Below, in pieces: positions 35,594 to 48,944 of a stretch of DNA of 64,000 bases. Source of the DNA: Trichoderma breve (Eukaryota; Ascomycota; Sordariomycetes; Hypocreales; Hypocreaceae). The first letter of the stretch is position 1. Every line of letters begins with the position of its first letter. Where the stretch lies: NCBI RefSeq assembly GCF_028502605.1, contig NC_079234.1:558001-622000 (forward strand). Reading direction: 5' to 3'. A program made the position numbers and the translations under genes. The notes beneath the pieces were generated by a model. It searched no databases. It was not told the origin of the DNA and saw only the letters and a program-made list of their open reading frames with translations.

Positions 35594-38500
35594 TCGATGT
35601 ACCATTACTAGTACATAGTTAGCTGATGCTGGTGATTTCCGGGCATCCTGGGTTTATTAGCATAACATTGCCTTACGACACGAAACAAATGGTAGGCTAT
35701 CCGGCTCTCAGCCTTATGGAGAACGAGCAGGGCTATGCTCCCAATTCCGCGTTTAACCACCATCGCTTTTAATCGCCATATTCGTCAACAAAAGGGTAAA
35801 AGGTGGGCCGAGCTTGGTCAGTATGCCGCTTCCCCGCCAAAAGAAGGCTTAACAAGCAACGGATGTAGTTTCTACATTTGGCATTCAAGCCAGGTGTCGT
35901 GGCTCCTGAAAGCGAAATGAAGTCACCGTCCATGACTCTCTCGGCCGGCATGAAAGAAGAGGGAAGAGGAGGGGTGTGTCAGAACGTAACCTGTTGAAGC
36001 CCGTCTTTGGAGTCATCAAAACACAAGCTACAGTACGCCCTGCATCTATTTCTTTTCTCCAGCTACCATTCCTCGCCGCTAGCAAGATCAGCCTAGCGGC
36101 CTGAATTATCGGCCGGCGCATCGCTCCATCGTTGCGCATGAGTCGGGGCAGCGACAATGAGGAAAAAAAAAAAGGAAAAAGGGGGAAACGGATTGTTCCG
36201 TTTCTTGTACTCGTGAGTGCACAACACAACGCAGCTTGGCTTCTCTACCGCGGCCGCGGCCCACTCAGCTGCGCCTTGTGAATGGTATGAAGCTTCGAGA
36301 GGCGGATTCAATCGCAACGCACACCCCTGGCATCCTAGGCTAGCCAAACCAGTTTTCACCCTGTGGTTGGACAGAATATGGTGCGGTGCCGATACGGCAG
36401 CTAAGCCTCAAGAGGCGCATCTACCGGTTATCCTGCGCGCATTGCGAGCTGCATCACCTTATTGTCGTCAGATCCGGTTGTGCTCTGGGTTTGACGTCCG
36501 TCCGATATCATATTTATGGGCATTTTTGATGAAAGAGTCGCTGCAGCTAATGCCAAAAACCAAGGGGCAAATCCCAAGGATGCCCACAACCAGTCCAAAG
36601 CATTGAATGAGCCTCGGCATCTGGGGACTATCTTTGCCGCCACCAAGAACACGGTCAAGTAAACGACTCGGGATCGATATTACGGTACGGAGCACATCTT
36701 ACCGTTGTGCCAATCCCCCACCTACTGTTACGACATACTGGAGGCCCTGTGCGGATGCGAAATGGTCCATGCTCTACTCCGTATAACGCTGTGGAAACAC
36801 TTTTACAAAGCGGCGTGTTATACAAGTTGGTCGACCGAGGTTTCCGGCTAGTGCCCTACTCTAGCTCATATCATCAATCTATCTAGAAAGTCTCCGAGCA
36901 CAAATGAGTTTACTCAACACAAGCGCTTATAAAACACGAGCGGAAACGAGACCCTCTTTACTATGATTCTAGCCGGATCTTCCAGAAGCCTGCAGTCCGG
37001 TTGGGCCTTGGCGGAGATTGAACGATTAGCGTGGATGTCACAAGGCTAGCCGGCACCAATAGAGGGGGTGGTCCGCAAGGCTGAAGCATAAACTCCAATT
37101 AGCAAAGATTCGCAAGAGAACCAGGTGGCCTGGCGCCAATTACAATGCCCATCGCAGCGATTTACCGCCCATCTCCCAACATTTTACGTCTTCGGACGAA
37201 GGGAGACGGGAGATTTTCCTTGCAGTGGAAGCATGTGGAGAGGGTTTGAGTCAGGACTTGTCGAGCAAAGGCGATGCATCATATTATTTGCGAGGGCGGC
37301 CTGGAAGGGTGGACTCGACAGCAAAATCTCATTCAACTGGCCAAACGTCCGGACGAACCGGAGCATCGGGCGATTATGCAGCATACCGTCATTAAGGAAC
37401 GACGATGCCCCAAGGGAGCGGCTAGGTTCTTCTTACAACCCTTGGGGCCTCCCTCAGAATGTGGCGCGAACTATCATCTGCGCTTCTCCACTAAGAGAAA
37501 CGTACATGCGCCTCCTGTGTCACAGCTCTGTCCGTAGGGCTGTAAGTCTGCCAAGGGGCGTGGCACGTGTTATCGTCACAATGGTGGTTAAAAAGAAAAT
37601 TAAAAATAAGGATCAGCAACAATGAGTCGGTGTTGGCTAATGCCATTGCTGGACGCGCCTACGAATGTGACAAAACGCCTCGTCTTTGCATTCACGCCTG
37701 GTCAGTGCCTTGCTGATGGGGTCCAGCAACGCCCGCAAGATAATCATGATGGCGGGCTAAGGGCTTTTGAGAGGCACGGCGTGTCTTACACAAGGAAGCC
37801 GAAGATGTGAGCGCAACCACGTATACAAGAGAAATCTCATGAGGGTTTGAGAGGTCGCCGACCAGGATGTCTTCGAGGTCCCCGTAGCCCGGGTCCACAA
37901 GACTCAGGAACCAAATTACTCTCCAAACGGAGCCGAAGGGGGAAAACCGGGGCAGCTTGACGCAAAGCTCCAGTTTATATGTCAACGGCTGCTTCTTATT
38001 CGCACGCTCGTATGCATGTACGGACCGAACTTGGTAAAAGAGGGTCCCGAGCTCCGACGACCGATTTGCAAGCCGTCGCCACGGATGCACGCCGTGTCAA
38101 CTGCCGGCGCCGCCAGCCCTTTTTTCATCCGGAAACACCTGGGATTTGGTACCAAGAACCAAGATGGCGGTTGAAGGTGCAGATTGTTGCCAGAAGGTGC
38201 GGAGTACATACGTGTTACGTAGGTCTGCATTTGCCTCGGGGTCGGGGCTTGCAGATATGCCACGCGCTACGAACCGCACACAAGGCTCCTCTCCCGTCGA
38301 GAGCGAGCAGCCGATGGCGGTGTTAGTGATGAGGTCAGCGGAAAACCCTCCTCACAGCCGCATCACCACCGTCCTCGGGCTTAAGCATGGAGCCTGGGAG
38401 CGCTCTTTCTCCTTACACGCGGGCGAGGTGGTATGTACGAGTAATAGCAAGCTGCTAATTATACAAGACATACACGGCACGAAAGATCTACGGATGGGAC

Positions 38501-40323
38501 CCGCGTTTCAAGTGGAAACGATAACCAAACGCACGCCCAGGTTAGGAAGGACATGACGGAAAACAACGACAGTGGAAGAAGATGACAACATGGCCCGGTT
38601 ATCTTGCAAATTTCGATAGATGGTCTAGGCGGCATCTGGTCTAGCAGAGAACGCTAGAAGCATTCTAGACGGCGGTCTGACGATTCGCCTAAGAACTAGA
38701 CCACTACGGGTAGCCTGGGAGAATCATGCGCTGCACCGCAACCGGCTCTAGTCCATGAAAACATGGATGGAAAGAGGGTAACAATGCCGATATGAAATCG
38801 GGGTTCCCCACAAATCGCTCGCGCCGCGAAAATGCTGCCCAAAGGAGAAGGGGTCAATGTTCTTCTTGGTCCCGTCACTAGGGCTTCAGGTGGGTGTCTG
38901 AAGGGGAGCGCAAGGGGGATGGCTTTTGGTTGAAGCGGTCCGGGATAAGCGGGGTGGGACGGAGAGTGCATCTTCAAGCGTGCCTCTTCTCCGATCGCTT
39001 AATATTGGGTTGGTTAGAGATATATGCGGAATATAGGTACTACGGCCTAGGCGCGGACGTTGGCGCAAATCACCTAGGCGAGATGCAACACCGGGCTGTG
39101 TCTTTTTACCTTGGTCCGAGTATACGGAGTACGGAGTGTGCAATGCAGAGAATCGGAATCCTAGCGCTAGATCGCCTGCTCTATCCCTTCCGATGCAAGA
39201 TGAACCCCCCTGAAGATCCTGTGAGTCGGCCACGGGCTGGTTTCTGTCGGTCCTACTGCGGGCGGGCCAAGTGTCGAGACACAGCGAGGCACGCAACACA
39301 GCGTTTGGAGAGTCAGGTCAGCTATGATTGCACATTCTGTCCATCATACCATCATCGTACCACTGGTGAACCACAAGTGCGCATTGAGGATATGCCTTTG
39401 CCAGCAGAAAACGCGTTCAGCCGTGGGCGCAGGGATGACCATTTCGCTAAATGTCACTTGTCAGATTGCCATGTATCTTACGAATGATAGGCATCTACGG
39501 AGTGCTAGCAGCAGCCTTGGCTCCATGCTCGCTCTCTGCAACAGGTTTTCTGGATTGCTTTCACACGCGCTTTACATCAATATTTTGTCGATCTCCAGCT
39601 TACTAAAGGAAATCTAATTGCCATGTGCCCGCGCGGGAGATTGTCCTATTCTGGGAAATTTCTTTGCGGGGATTCGATTCTGCACGCTCAGAAGCGTGGC
39701 TTGGTTCTTACGTGGCAGACTAATGAGTTTCAAGGGAAGTGGCCGCCCGGCGTCTCAAAGCAATTACCATCATCCCGAGATGGGTGCCATGGCTTGGGCG
39801 GGATGAGGTATCATGATGACATGTCGGTTCGGATTTGCCACGACGAAGCCTGGAGCTTGACTCGCATCAATCGAAGGACTGAGACACAGCTGTCCGATAG
39901 CCTACCTTTGCCTACGTACGCCTGGGCTATTGCATAAGCAGGCAGCGAGTGGCGTGTGGGGACCTGAGCCAAAACCAGCAAGAGTTGCATTCCAGAAAGG
40001 GAATAACTTGGCAGACTATCCCAGAGGTGCCGTCCTCGCGCTGATTAGCAAAAGCCGAGCTGAGGTTGATGGTTGAATCTTTAGATTTAACGCAAAATAT
40101 TGGCCGACTATGCGCGCGCACTACGGAATAACATGTATACGGCGTTAAACTATCAACAAATGGAAAGGGGTGGGCGAGAAGGGGGTGAGTAAGACAGGCG
40201 GGAAAGAAGAAGAGACAACAGACCTGGATTTCAGCTGGGCGTTTTGGAAGGATGAGTCTGGCGCAGGAGATGCTGGTCATGTGGTGCCCTGTGCTGCCAG
40301 TCTGATTGATTGTCTGTCTCTGC

Positions 40324-40346
40324 CTCTCTCTCTCTCTCTCTCTCTC
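40324..40346. repeat. CT dinucleotide microsatellite
   Basis: About eleven uninterrupted CT units in non-coding DNA. Confidence 0.9.
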
Positions 40347-43300
40347 CTCCCTTGGTTTGCCTGGTTGATCCCACCCAAACGATAGTTCAGCTGGCCTAGG
40401 CACTAATCACACCACAGGCACGAGGCACTGAGCCGAAATGGTCGGACAGGAGAGATGAAGGAGAAAGCCTCGGGCCCGAGATGAGGATGGAGCTTGTTGA
40501 TAGGTCACTCGCCGCAGCTCCCTAACCTCAGCCCCTCCAACCACAGCCCAGCCGGATGGAGGGGCAAAATCTGCGTTTATACGATATGAGGTTTAGCCCG
40601 TCGTCTCACCCAATTGAGTTAAAGCAGCCCTGCTGTAGGGCTTTGCAGGAGGCTTTGGGGTCTCATGCTCTCTCAGAACGTACGGCTGGTCCTTGTACTA
40701 GGCGGTATCTGTCGGCATTCTAACTTGACTTGGTACAAGCAAGTACTTAGTATTCCTTCTCCTCCAAGTGGACCTTGGGGTGTGTGAGGAGACAGCATCA
40801 CAAGCCCGAGTGATTGGCCAAGAGTGACACGGAAGGGGAGTCCATTCCCAGCGCTAAAACGGCCGGGTCCCAATTAATTGTCCTTTCCGTTTCTGTTTTG
40901 TCTCGGATTCCTCTTGGCCCTGGGATGTGGGCGTGCGTCTGTAGGGCCAGCAGTCACAGGGCTGAAAAAGCGGTCCTGGAGCCATGTAGCTGAAGAGTGA
41001 CCGCCTTAGCAGTCGCAATAACTTGACGGTTTACAGCCGGATTTGTCTACATACGCCTCAAGCGTCTCTCTTTCTGTTTCTGACTGACTTGCCGACCTCC
41101 AACGTTGCGGTAGGGGGATGGGCGTCTCTTACAGCCGTGAGATCGAAGGGTGGGAAGGGTGCAGTATTTGTACTAGTATACGCTCTCGAATCCAAGAAGG
41201 CAACTAACGGCGGACTTGGGATCTATTCGAAGCCAGAAGCCAACATCTGGGCAGGGGCATGGGATTAGTGTGCCAGGTTTGTGCCAGGTTGTGCTGTGTC
41301 GCTGTTGCATAACTGCTGCCTACTCTGGCTTTGTTCCAACATGGGTCACGATACACGCCCTTTTGGCGCGGTCTCTGCTCGGCCGAGGAGCGGCCGCGAT
41401 GCCTCAATGTTCGGCCGATACACGTCCATTACAGCCACCTACCTGGTAGCCAACCCATGCACAACCCTTTCAGGGGAGATTGCTTCGTAGGTAACCTGAT
41501 GCTTGCACTGCGAGTACCAATACTAGCCCTTTCCATGGAGGGGGATGTCCAACGGCATTCTTCTGGTGGTATTATCTCCCCAGGCCAATCAGAAATTAAG
41601 CACCGATTCAATTTCCTCTCGTCTTGTCTTATTCCCGCTGCAAGGGGGTATGCAGGCTGCCGCATCTGGATTTTGAGAGACACGAGGACAAATTAACTGG
41701 AGGTGGGGATACGGAAGCCGAACACCTCTCACTCCTACTCGGCATCACCTATCCGATGGTTGAGAGTCTCTTTCCAAATTCTTTCCGTCCACCCACCTCC
41801 CTTTGGAGAGATCTAAGCGGAAGGATCTGGCTATGACTGTACGGATGCGGCATACTCTGCGGCAACTGTGGCTCTCCGCGGCAGAACGAATTGCGTGTTA
41901 TATTTAAGGTGGTACACTAGAAGGTTAGTTGGAAGCTCCGATTATCTCCTATGCCTCGGAGCGATGTGATGCTCGTACTCTGGGCCAAGCAGCGTTTGGC
42001 TCGACTAAACGGTGGTCGACGTAGCGTCAAGGCCCCTCGTCTTACAAATTCTTACACTACCATTATCTGATATATCTCACCTTGGGTTGTGAGGGGTGAG
42101 CTACTGGCTACGTTATACGTGGGGGAAGCCATCTGCACCGGCGTGTAAATACGATGCGCTGCTGTGGATATGATGTCCGAGCTTGTCTTGTAAGGCGGCG
42201 TAGTGTCTCTGCGAGATGCTAATCCGTTCCTCAATCGGTAACACAAGTACTGGCAAGTACTCGTATATTTACAGATTGCGGTGAAACACGTGTTGAGATG
42301 TTGTTGAGGTTAGAATATGGAGGTGGATCTCTTCATCTCCAAAGCCTCGGATAAGCAGCTGCTACTCGAGTCAGTTGAACGAGGAATAGGCTATCAAGAC
42401 ATGAGAGAGCCCGCAAAACATGCCAATTCCGGCTATCGCATATACTTCCCCAGGGGCAAACCTAAATCTGGGCGGCCAAGAAATTCCAAATTGCTGGAGT
42501 CTGGTTAATTTTTGCGATTTCCCTTGGGTCTAGAGACTATCACGATGCGATGGGCACGGGAGAACTGTAAGCGGCGTGTCGTTTATGATTCTATTCTACG
42601 GTATGCTTAATGCTTACTTCACTGTTGGTCACACACCCTATGGCCTAACCAAGGCTCATGATTCAGGCGAATATGGGACATGGGAAGACGATGAGGGATA
42701 GGGAAAAAAAAACCTCAACTTAGGATTCAGCACTCGCCGGATGGTGACCGACCAATGGCTGGGACATGCAAGTACATGCGAGCTCCGCGCAAAAGTTCGC
42801 CCATGCCCATTCCGCCAAAGGATGCAGGGTAGGCGAATGTACTGCAGGATTGGGTATGCGCCTTGACGTATGCTCCGTATGTAGGGCTGTTGTCTGGGTC
42901 CCCAAGCTAGGCTTACTCGTGTGGAGTTTCTTTACTGTTGCGTTGGCCATGCAGTAGGAACGTGCTGGACGGCGTGGAAACGGAGGAATGCGGTTGTCAA
43001 GCTGTGTTGATCCTACCGCCTTGTCTTGCAAGCATACCGCTGCTGGCTTACTACAGAAATGGAAGCGCAATCGGAAGGATTCCTCTCTGGTAGGGAGTAC
43101 AGTCAGCCGGACTCGAAGCATCCGACCCCGCCATCAGATGTCACCGCTTGCTCCTCGACTCATCCATTGGGTATACATGGATCTGGATCAGCTCGGTACG
43201 GAGCATGGGATGTGTTGTTTCTCTGTCTTCGTCGAGGAGATGAAAGCCGGCCAGGGAGAGGGGAGGAAAGACAAAGACGGGTCGCGGCCGGGAGTGTCTG

Positions 43301-45018
43301 CCGCCCTTGATGTAACGTCGGCACTGCGCCCGCTCTGCCGTGTCTGATGGGACATACATGACTCTACCGCTTTTGCCCGTGATTTATTACTGCATCTAGA
43401 CATTGCTTCACATTTGTCTGGGACATTGACCCGGACTGTCGGGTGCGCGGGTGGGCTTGGGCTGGCACGCATCGCGATTCATTCATTCATTCCGCAGCCG
43501 CGGCAATTAACCAACAGGTTGGTTACGGAGGGATGTTGGGCGCAAAATTGCAGTGCTTCCAAATAACATTCCGCGCGGCTGAGAGTCTATGACTCTAGGG
43601 GCTACGGAACGGCGTCGAGTCGAGACAAGAAGTGGCGGCGGCACGGCAAGGGGGATTACCGGCCCTCGCTCGGTTCGCCCTACTCCGTATTACATGCTGC
43701 AGATATCCTCTGCCCCGAAGATCGAAAAAAAACGATGCCATCGTCTCGCATGATTCACGCCCTTTCTTCGCTCTGTTTGTCTCCGAGCCGCCCTCGGGAA
43801 GCAATTGAGTTGGGGTCCTAGATAGTGGGGAATGGCTCCAACCCAAATTGTCGGAGCAGAACCGCCCGAGCGGCGCCTACAGCGGGAGTATTACTAAAAA
43901 TGCCTAATAGGGGAGGCATGAATATGCGGCGGTAGCTTTTGATAAACAAGAAAACACCAAGCAGGCAGAGACATTGAAGGACGAGAGCGGAATGGTTCGA
44001 TACCATATTCCCAAAGAAGCAAAAAATTACAAGTAAGACGATGAATGACTCGGGCAAGGACAGCAACACCAGAGCCAGACTGTGAACGGTAAAGTATGGT
44101 TCCTCTATAGGCTTTTCGCGAAAATCCTTCCGCTGCACTCCCTTTTTTATTCCCTTCTGGTCTTGGAAATTGTACTCGTATACGAGCAATTCGACTGAGG
44201 CTAGGATCACTGAGGCTACCGTCGCGCGCTATAGTATGGTTAAATAAAAAAGCCTGACGATTTGTCAACTTGACAAAGCTTACCTTTAAATATCATCGAT
44301 ATAGAAAACGGCATGGCGATAGTAGAAGTCGCCTACAGCAAGCCCCGTAACGTTGACCAAGGGATGACTAAGGGATATAAGTCAGGCAAAACCACAAAAG
44401 GTCTTGGATCTGAACTGATATTCGAGTTTGCACTACTTGTTTGGCCCCCTCTTACAACTCCATAATCCTAAGCAACACGCCTTCTTTCTTGCTCGAGAGA
44501 TGGGGGTCCTACTGGGTCATTGAGGGGATTTACGAGGTTGAGATGATTTCGTGGGCTGAGATTCAAGCTTCACACCCAAAAACCGGTGTAATGAGGATTC
44601 AGTGCATTTCGATATGCGGCTGGCAAGGTTAGCTGCTATAATTCCGCAACTACCATCAGGCAAAGGAATTAAAGTAATTCCTATCCGATCCTTCTACGCA
44701 CGTGTGTCCGGTATAAAGTAATGCCAAGGCAAGATAGGAGACCCAATTGCCTGCACCGGCCGTCTGGGAATGGGAGTCGAGATGCATCCCGGGTCCGTAT
44801 TGCATCGTATATACTGGGATCCATAAGGCGTGGCGACGATTTGCTCACCTATATTTCCGGGTCCACTATGATGGGGGAACCGGGACAGAGTTTATGCCCA
44901 CGTCGTCTGCACGTGTCTTGGCCGGGCCTATTTGCCAACCCAATACTATGGAGTCCGGAGTCGGGGGACGGGATGAATAGTAATAACGATTCTGTACGGG
45001 TGCGGGAGCGGCGATTGC

Positions 45019-48000
45019 CTACAGTAGTAATACTACAACAGGATGGGGGCAATTTGCTGGTTTGTTGGTGGCGTCTGGGGCTGAACTGATTAGCCAAAAG
45101 CTGAAGCTGCTACAGGGCCGGGCTTACATTGTTTCTCTTGCTGTGGCTTGCCGTTGACTAATACTGCTTGGCTTACAGACTCGCGCTTTGTTGTGTGGCA
45201 GGCAATAACCAAGCAATACGATGCGATAAATGAGATCGGCCGAGAGGGATATGGCCTAGACAAGGTTGCATTCGCTCAATCCAGGGACTTGGACCACCCC
45301 ATTACGAGTAATCGCTCTCCTTGGCCCACGTCTTCTCCCCCATATAGATCTGCCCCAAGGGTCTTTAATTACGGTGAGTTGGTCTAAAAACGGGAGCTCG
45401 GATATTACTACTCTACTCGCAAGGCCCAAGCAAAAATTAAAATAAACATAAGAGAGAACGAAAGACACTAACACGTTCCGTATAAGCAAGGACAAATACG
45501 GGTGCTACCACGAGGGGGGTTTGTTTTCTTTCTTGGTGCTAGGTTTTGCACGCGAGAGTGAAAATGAAGGCGCCTTCGCCTCGTCTCACACCTCGCGGGT
45601 CTGTTTTTTCTTGGCCGGGCGTTACATCGGTTTCCCGTACGAGTTTACGAGTGGCAACGACGTTTTTTATTTGATTTGATTTTGGCTCTTTTCCTCGGAA
45701 TAGTTACTAGCAATGGTGCTAATATGATGCTGCTGGGGAGCTTTGCCCCGAGCTAAGGGGGTACGTACTGCTCCGGTTTCTTTCCGCCTTGTACGAAGCA
45801 ACTGCATGCGAAGAAGCGAATCACGCATTCGTGCAGCGTACACGTAAGCTAGATAGGGCAAGGCAAAGTACGGAGAAGGGGGCAGGGCCAGGCAAGCTAG
45901 TTAGATGGGGGTCTGTGGTTGGTACGTAGGGCTGCGGGCTCTGATTACTTATAGTAGTACGAGGCTTTGGTGGTGCCATGCCAGCCTTATCATCAACATG
46001 GGGTCATTGCGTGGGCCCTTTTTCTCTCTTTCAACCTTATACCTAATGGATGTTGCCCTGCGGCTGAGGACTGGACACGGCCGGATGGTCGGACGGTCGG
46101 TTTTTGGTGGGATGTGGGAGAGGGATGGGGGGGCGTGGCCTTGTTTTTGTCTTTTGGTGAGAAAAAGGGTATGAGTATATTAACATTGGTGTTAGTGCCG
46201 CTGCGTTTTCGTACGAGACGCCCCCCCTCACCCTTGAGGCCTGTCATTGTTCTTGTATAACATGAGGCTTGGCTTGGCTGGGGGTGGGAGGGCACAAGCC
46301 TCGTTTGGGGACGGGGTTTAAAAAGCCGCTCGCTTGATTTTATTATTTGTCGTTTTCCCCGTTCCATTTCGTCTTATAAGTTTGAAAAAGGGAAAGCAAG
46401 AAAGAAGGAAAAAGAGACGGCGCGCTATTCTTCGCAAGACAAGGTTTGCGAAAGGGGACAAGGCGGATGTTGAGGGGGGTGTGTGCGGACAAGGGGCGGA
46501 TGACGATAGCTCAGCAGTATGAAGCCAAAAGAGCAAACTTAACAGAGAGAGACGCAGAGAGCGTAAGAAAAAAATTGAAAGCCGTTCGAGGGAAATAAAA
46601 AAAAAGAGGGGGCCCATGTAAGAGTAGCGCCATCGTAGATCGGGATGGCTGAATCTCCAACACCTGATTCGTGAGTTTTACGAATGGGAGCAGTTGATTC
46701 GCAGAGACTCCGGGATTTCAGGTTCGCCTGGCGTTTTCCCTTTACTCTATTCTTTTTTTGGCTTGCTGCTGCTTGCTTGCACACACACCCTTTCACTCTC
46801 CGTCTGTCTCTCTATGTCTCTGTGTTTCTCACGCCTTTCCCCAATCCATCATCTCAGTTCATCATCCCAGCCCATCCCATCCCCCGCGGCCTCGCTCTTT
46901 CGCGCTTCACAAAACACGCGGCATTCCGGAGTTTGGGGGTGGTTTGAGCTAAAGTCGGAGCTTACCCGAAATGCATATGCAGAGCACGCGATTGACGTTG
47001 CTTATTGCCGTTTGGCGATGATGGGAATTTGGTGTGTGCTACGGGATGTTGTTGAGAAGGCGTCACATTTGGAAGTAGTGCAATGCAGTGTGTTAGTTAA
47101 CGGAGTAGTGTAAGTACATGTATGATGGCGACAAAAGGGCATGGCTGTTGTGTTGCGTACACACTCTCTTCCATGTTTGTCCTTTGTGTGTAAGTTGGGT
47201 TGAAGAAGAAGGTGGCCCGCCATGGTTCGTCATCATCATCGTCATCGGCATCATCTCGACTCAGCAGGTTCTCGATATTAAAATTACTATACAGGATGGA
47301 GTATCTTGAAAAAAAAATAAGGGTCAATGCTACTGTAGCTTTGCCGGAGAGCGATGCTTTTTTTGGGTGTGTCTGGGGGGCGGCCGGTTGCTTGGCATTG
47401 CCTCAATATAGCATGTGCCGTTTGTCTGGGCTGATGTGCTTGTGCTTATCAACGGGAACGGAGATGCAAGGACCTTGTGTGTGTGTGGGAAAGGACGGGA
47501 ATCCGAATTCCCCAGAAATAAGACCACATCGGAGAAATGGTCGTGTTTGTATTTGCCTTTTTGTCTTTTTTGATCCTGGCATCCTTGCAATGGGTTGTAC
47601 TGTAATCTGCTTTTGCCGTTGGGAGCAAGTCTGTACGAGTAATAGCCTTGTTCTGATGTGTGTAGTAATCTCTCTTCTCTGGGCACTGCCACCTCCCGGG
47701 GCTGTTTTGCATGTGTGAGAGACGGGAACTTTACGAAGTATGGATGTAGATGGACCACCCACAACAAGACGCTACTGTAGCTCAGGCCGGCACGAGAATG
47801 GGGAGGTGTGTTGCCATCTTCTTCGGGGACTGTGTAGAGGCCGACGTCAGTTGGACAGCCTTGTTTTGCAAGGCGCATATGGGCTAGGTGGATATTAGTT
47901 AACGGGCCCAACAAAGCAGGGCCGCAAATAGCTAACGGTGCATTTCGGTGCAAAGCCGAAGCAACCTTTGAAAGGAAAACCTGGAAAGCAAAGCAAAGCA

Positions 48001-48713
48001 AATCAGGGCAGGGCAACTTAAAAAGCATGTGTTCCTACAGGGTAGCAATTTGCGAGGGATGTGTCATGCCCTTGTCGTCATTGGGCATGTCACTGGGGCA
48101 GCCTCAGCCTGGCTGGACTAGAGTAACAGCCCGTGGCAATAGCACATGGACCGAACGTGTTTACTAGTTGAATAGGGCAAACAAGGCGACATAGGTCAAG
48201 ACTTTGACACACAACAGTTGGTTTGCTTGGCTGTATGTAATTGAAGCCCCCTTTTTCTGCTCTGGGAAATACTCACGAGTACAAAGATTGGATATCCGGA
48301 TGAGGGAAGTGAAGCGTAGACAAGGATGACAGAAAGCGCATTACTGTATTCGTGGGTAGTAGCCTAACTCCGTACTGAGTCCGTACTCGTACACAGTCAT
48401 CAACAAAGATAAAATAAAAATAAAAATTGTCAACAAATTATTAACAAAACTTACCCAAGAGAGAGAAAAGGAAATTGAAAGAGAAAAGAGCCCAGGAAGC
48501 GGGGCAGGCCGCACCGCCCCACTGCCAGGGCGCGCCATGTGCCGCCACCTTCCCGTCCGCTATGGAGGAACCGGGACGTGCTACAACAGGCGCTACTGTA
48601 GAGCCGGACTGTGCAGTTGCAGCGCTCCAGCAATGCAGCAGCAGCAGTAAAGTGCACTCCCACAGCGCTACTGTAGGCCTAGCTATGTGCCTAATGGCGC
48701 TACGCTACAGCGC
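45019..48713. repeat. Cluster of CTACTGTAG/CTACAGTAG pseudo-palindromes
   Basis: CTAC-T/A-GTAG occurs exactly at 45019-45027, 47330-47338, 47772-47780, 48593-48601 and 48668-48676, three of these preceded by CG (CGCTACTGTAG). A related hairpin-like word GCGCTACGCTACAGCGC lies at 48697-48713, and a tandem AGGGCGCTGT pair follows at about 48760-48780. About 0.5 exact hits would be expected in the whole 64 kb for both orientations at equal base frequencies. Confidence 0.6.
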
Positions 48714-48917
48714 ATGTGCAGGTACTCCCAGGTACCTGACCTTGCCTGGTGTACTTTGGTAGGGCGCTGTAGGGCGCTGTGCTTGTGCTGTATATCCGTA
48801 CCTCCCACGGATTTTTGATGACGCTACTTGGCCTTAGGTAAGCTCAAGTGTACATGCAGAATGTTCAGTCCATGTACCGTCCAGTACAATGCGAGTCTGA
48901 ACTTCTCCATTCAACCG

Positions 48918-48944
48918 TCATCATCATCATCATCATCATCATCA
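48918..48944. repeat. TCA trinucleotide microsatellite, nine units
   Basis: Nine perfect TCA units in non-coding DNA. Confidence 0.9.

Noticed and set aside
40565..40635. tRNA-like sequence on the minus strand (D-arm-like AACTCAATTGGGTGAG)
   Set aside because: The D-arm resembles a tRNA, but no anticodon stem, T-arm (GTTCRANYC) or matching acceptor strand can be formed.
43818..44210. 130-codon minus-strand frame with two hydrophobic stretches
   Set aside because: It could suggest a membrane protein, but it overlaps an equally open frame and has no family resemblance, start context or intron.
47330..48028. 232-codon open frame on the minus strand in the desert
   Set aside because: Composition is patchy and there is no recognisable motif; it overlaps two of the CTACTGTAG words, which better explain local structure.
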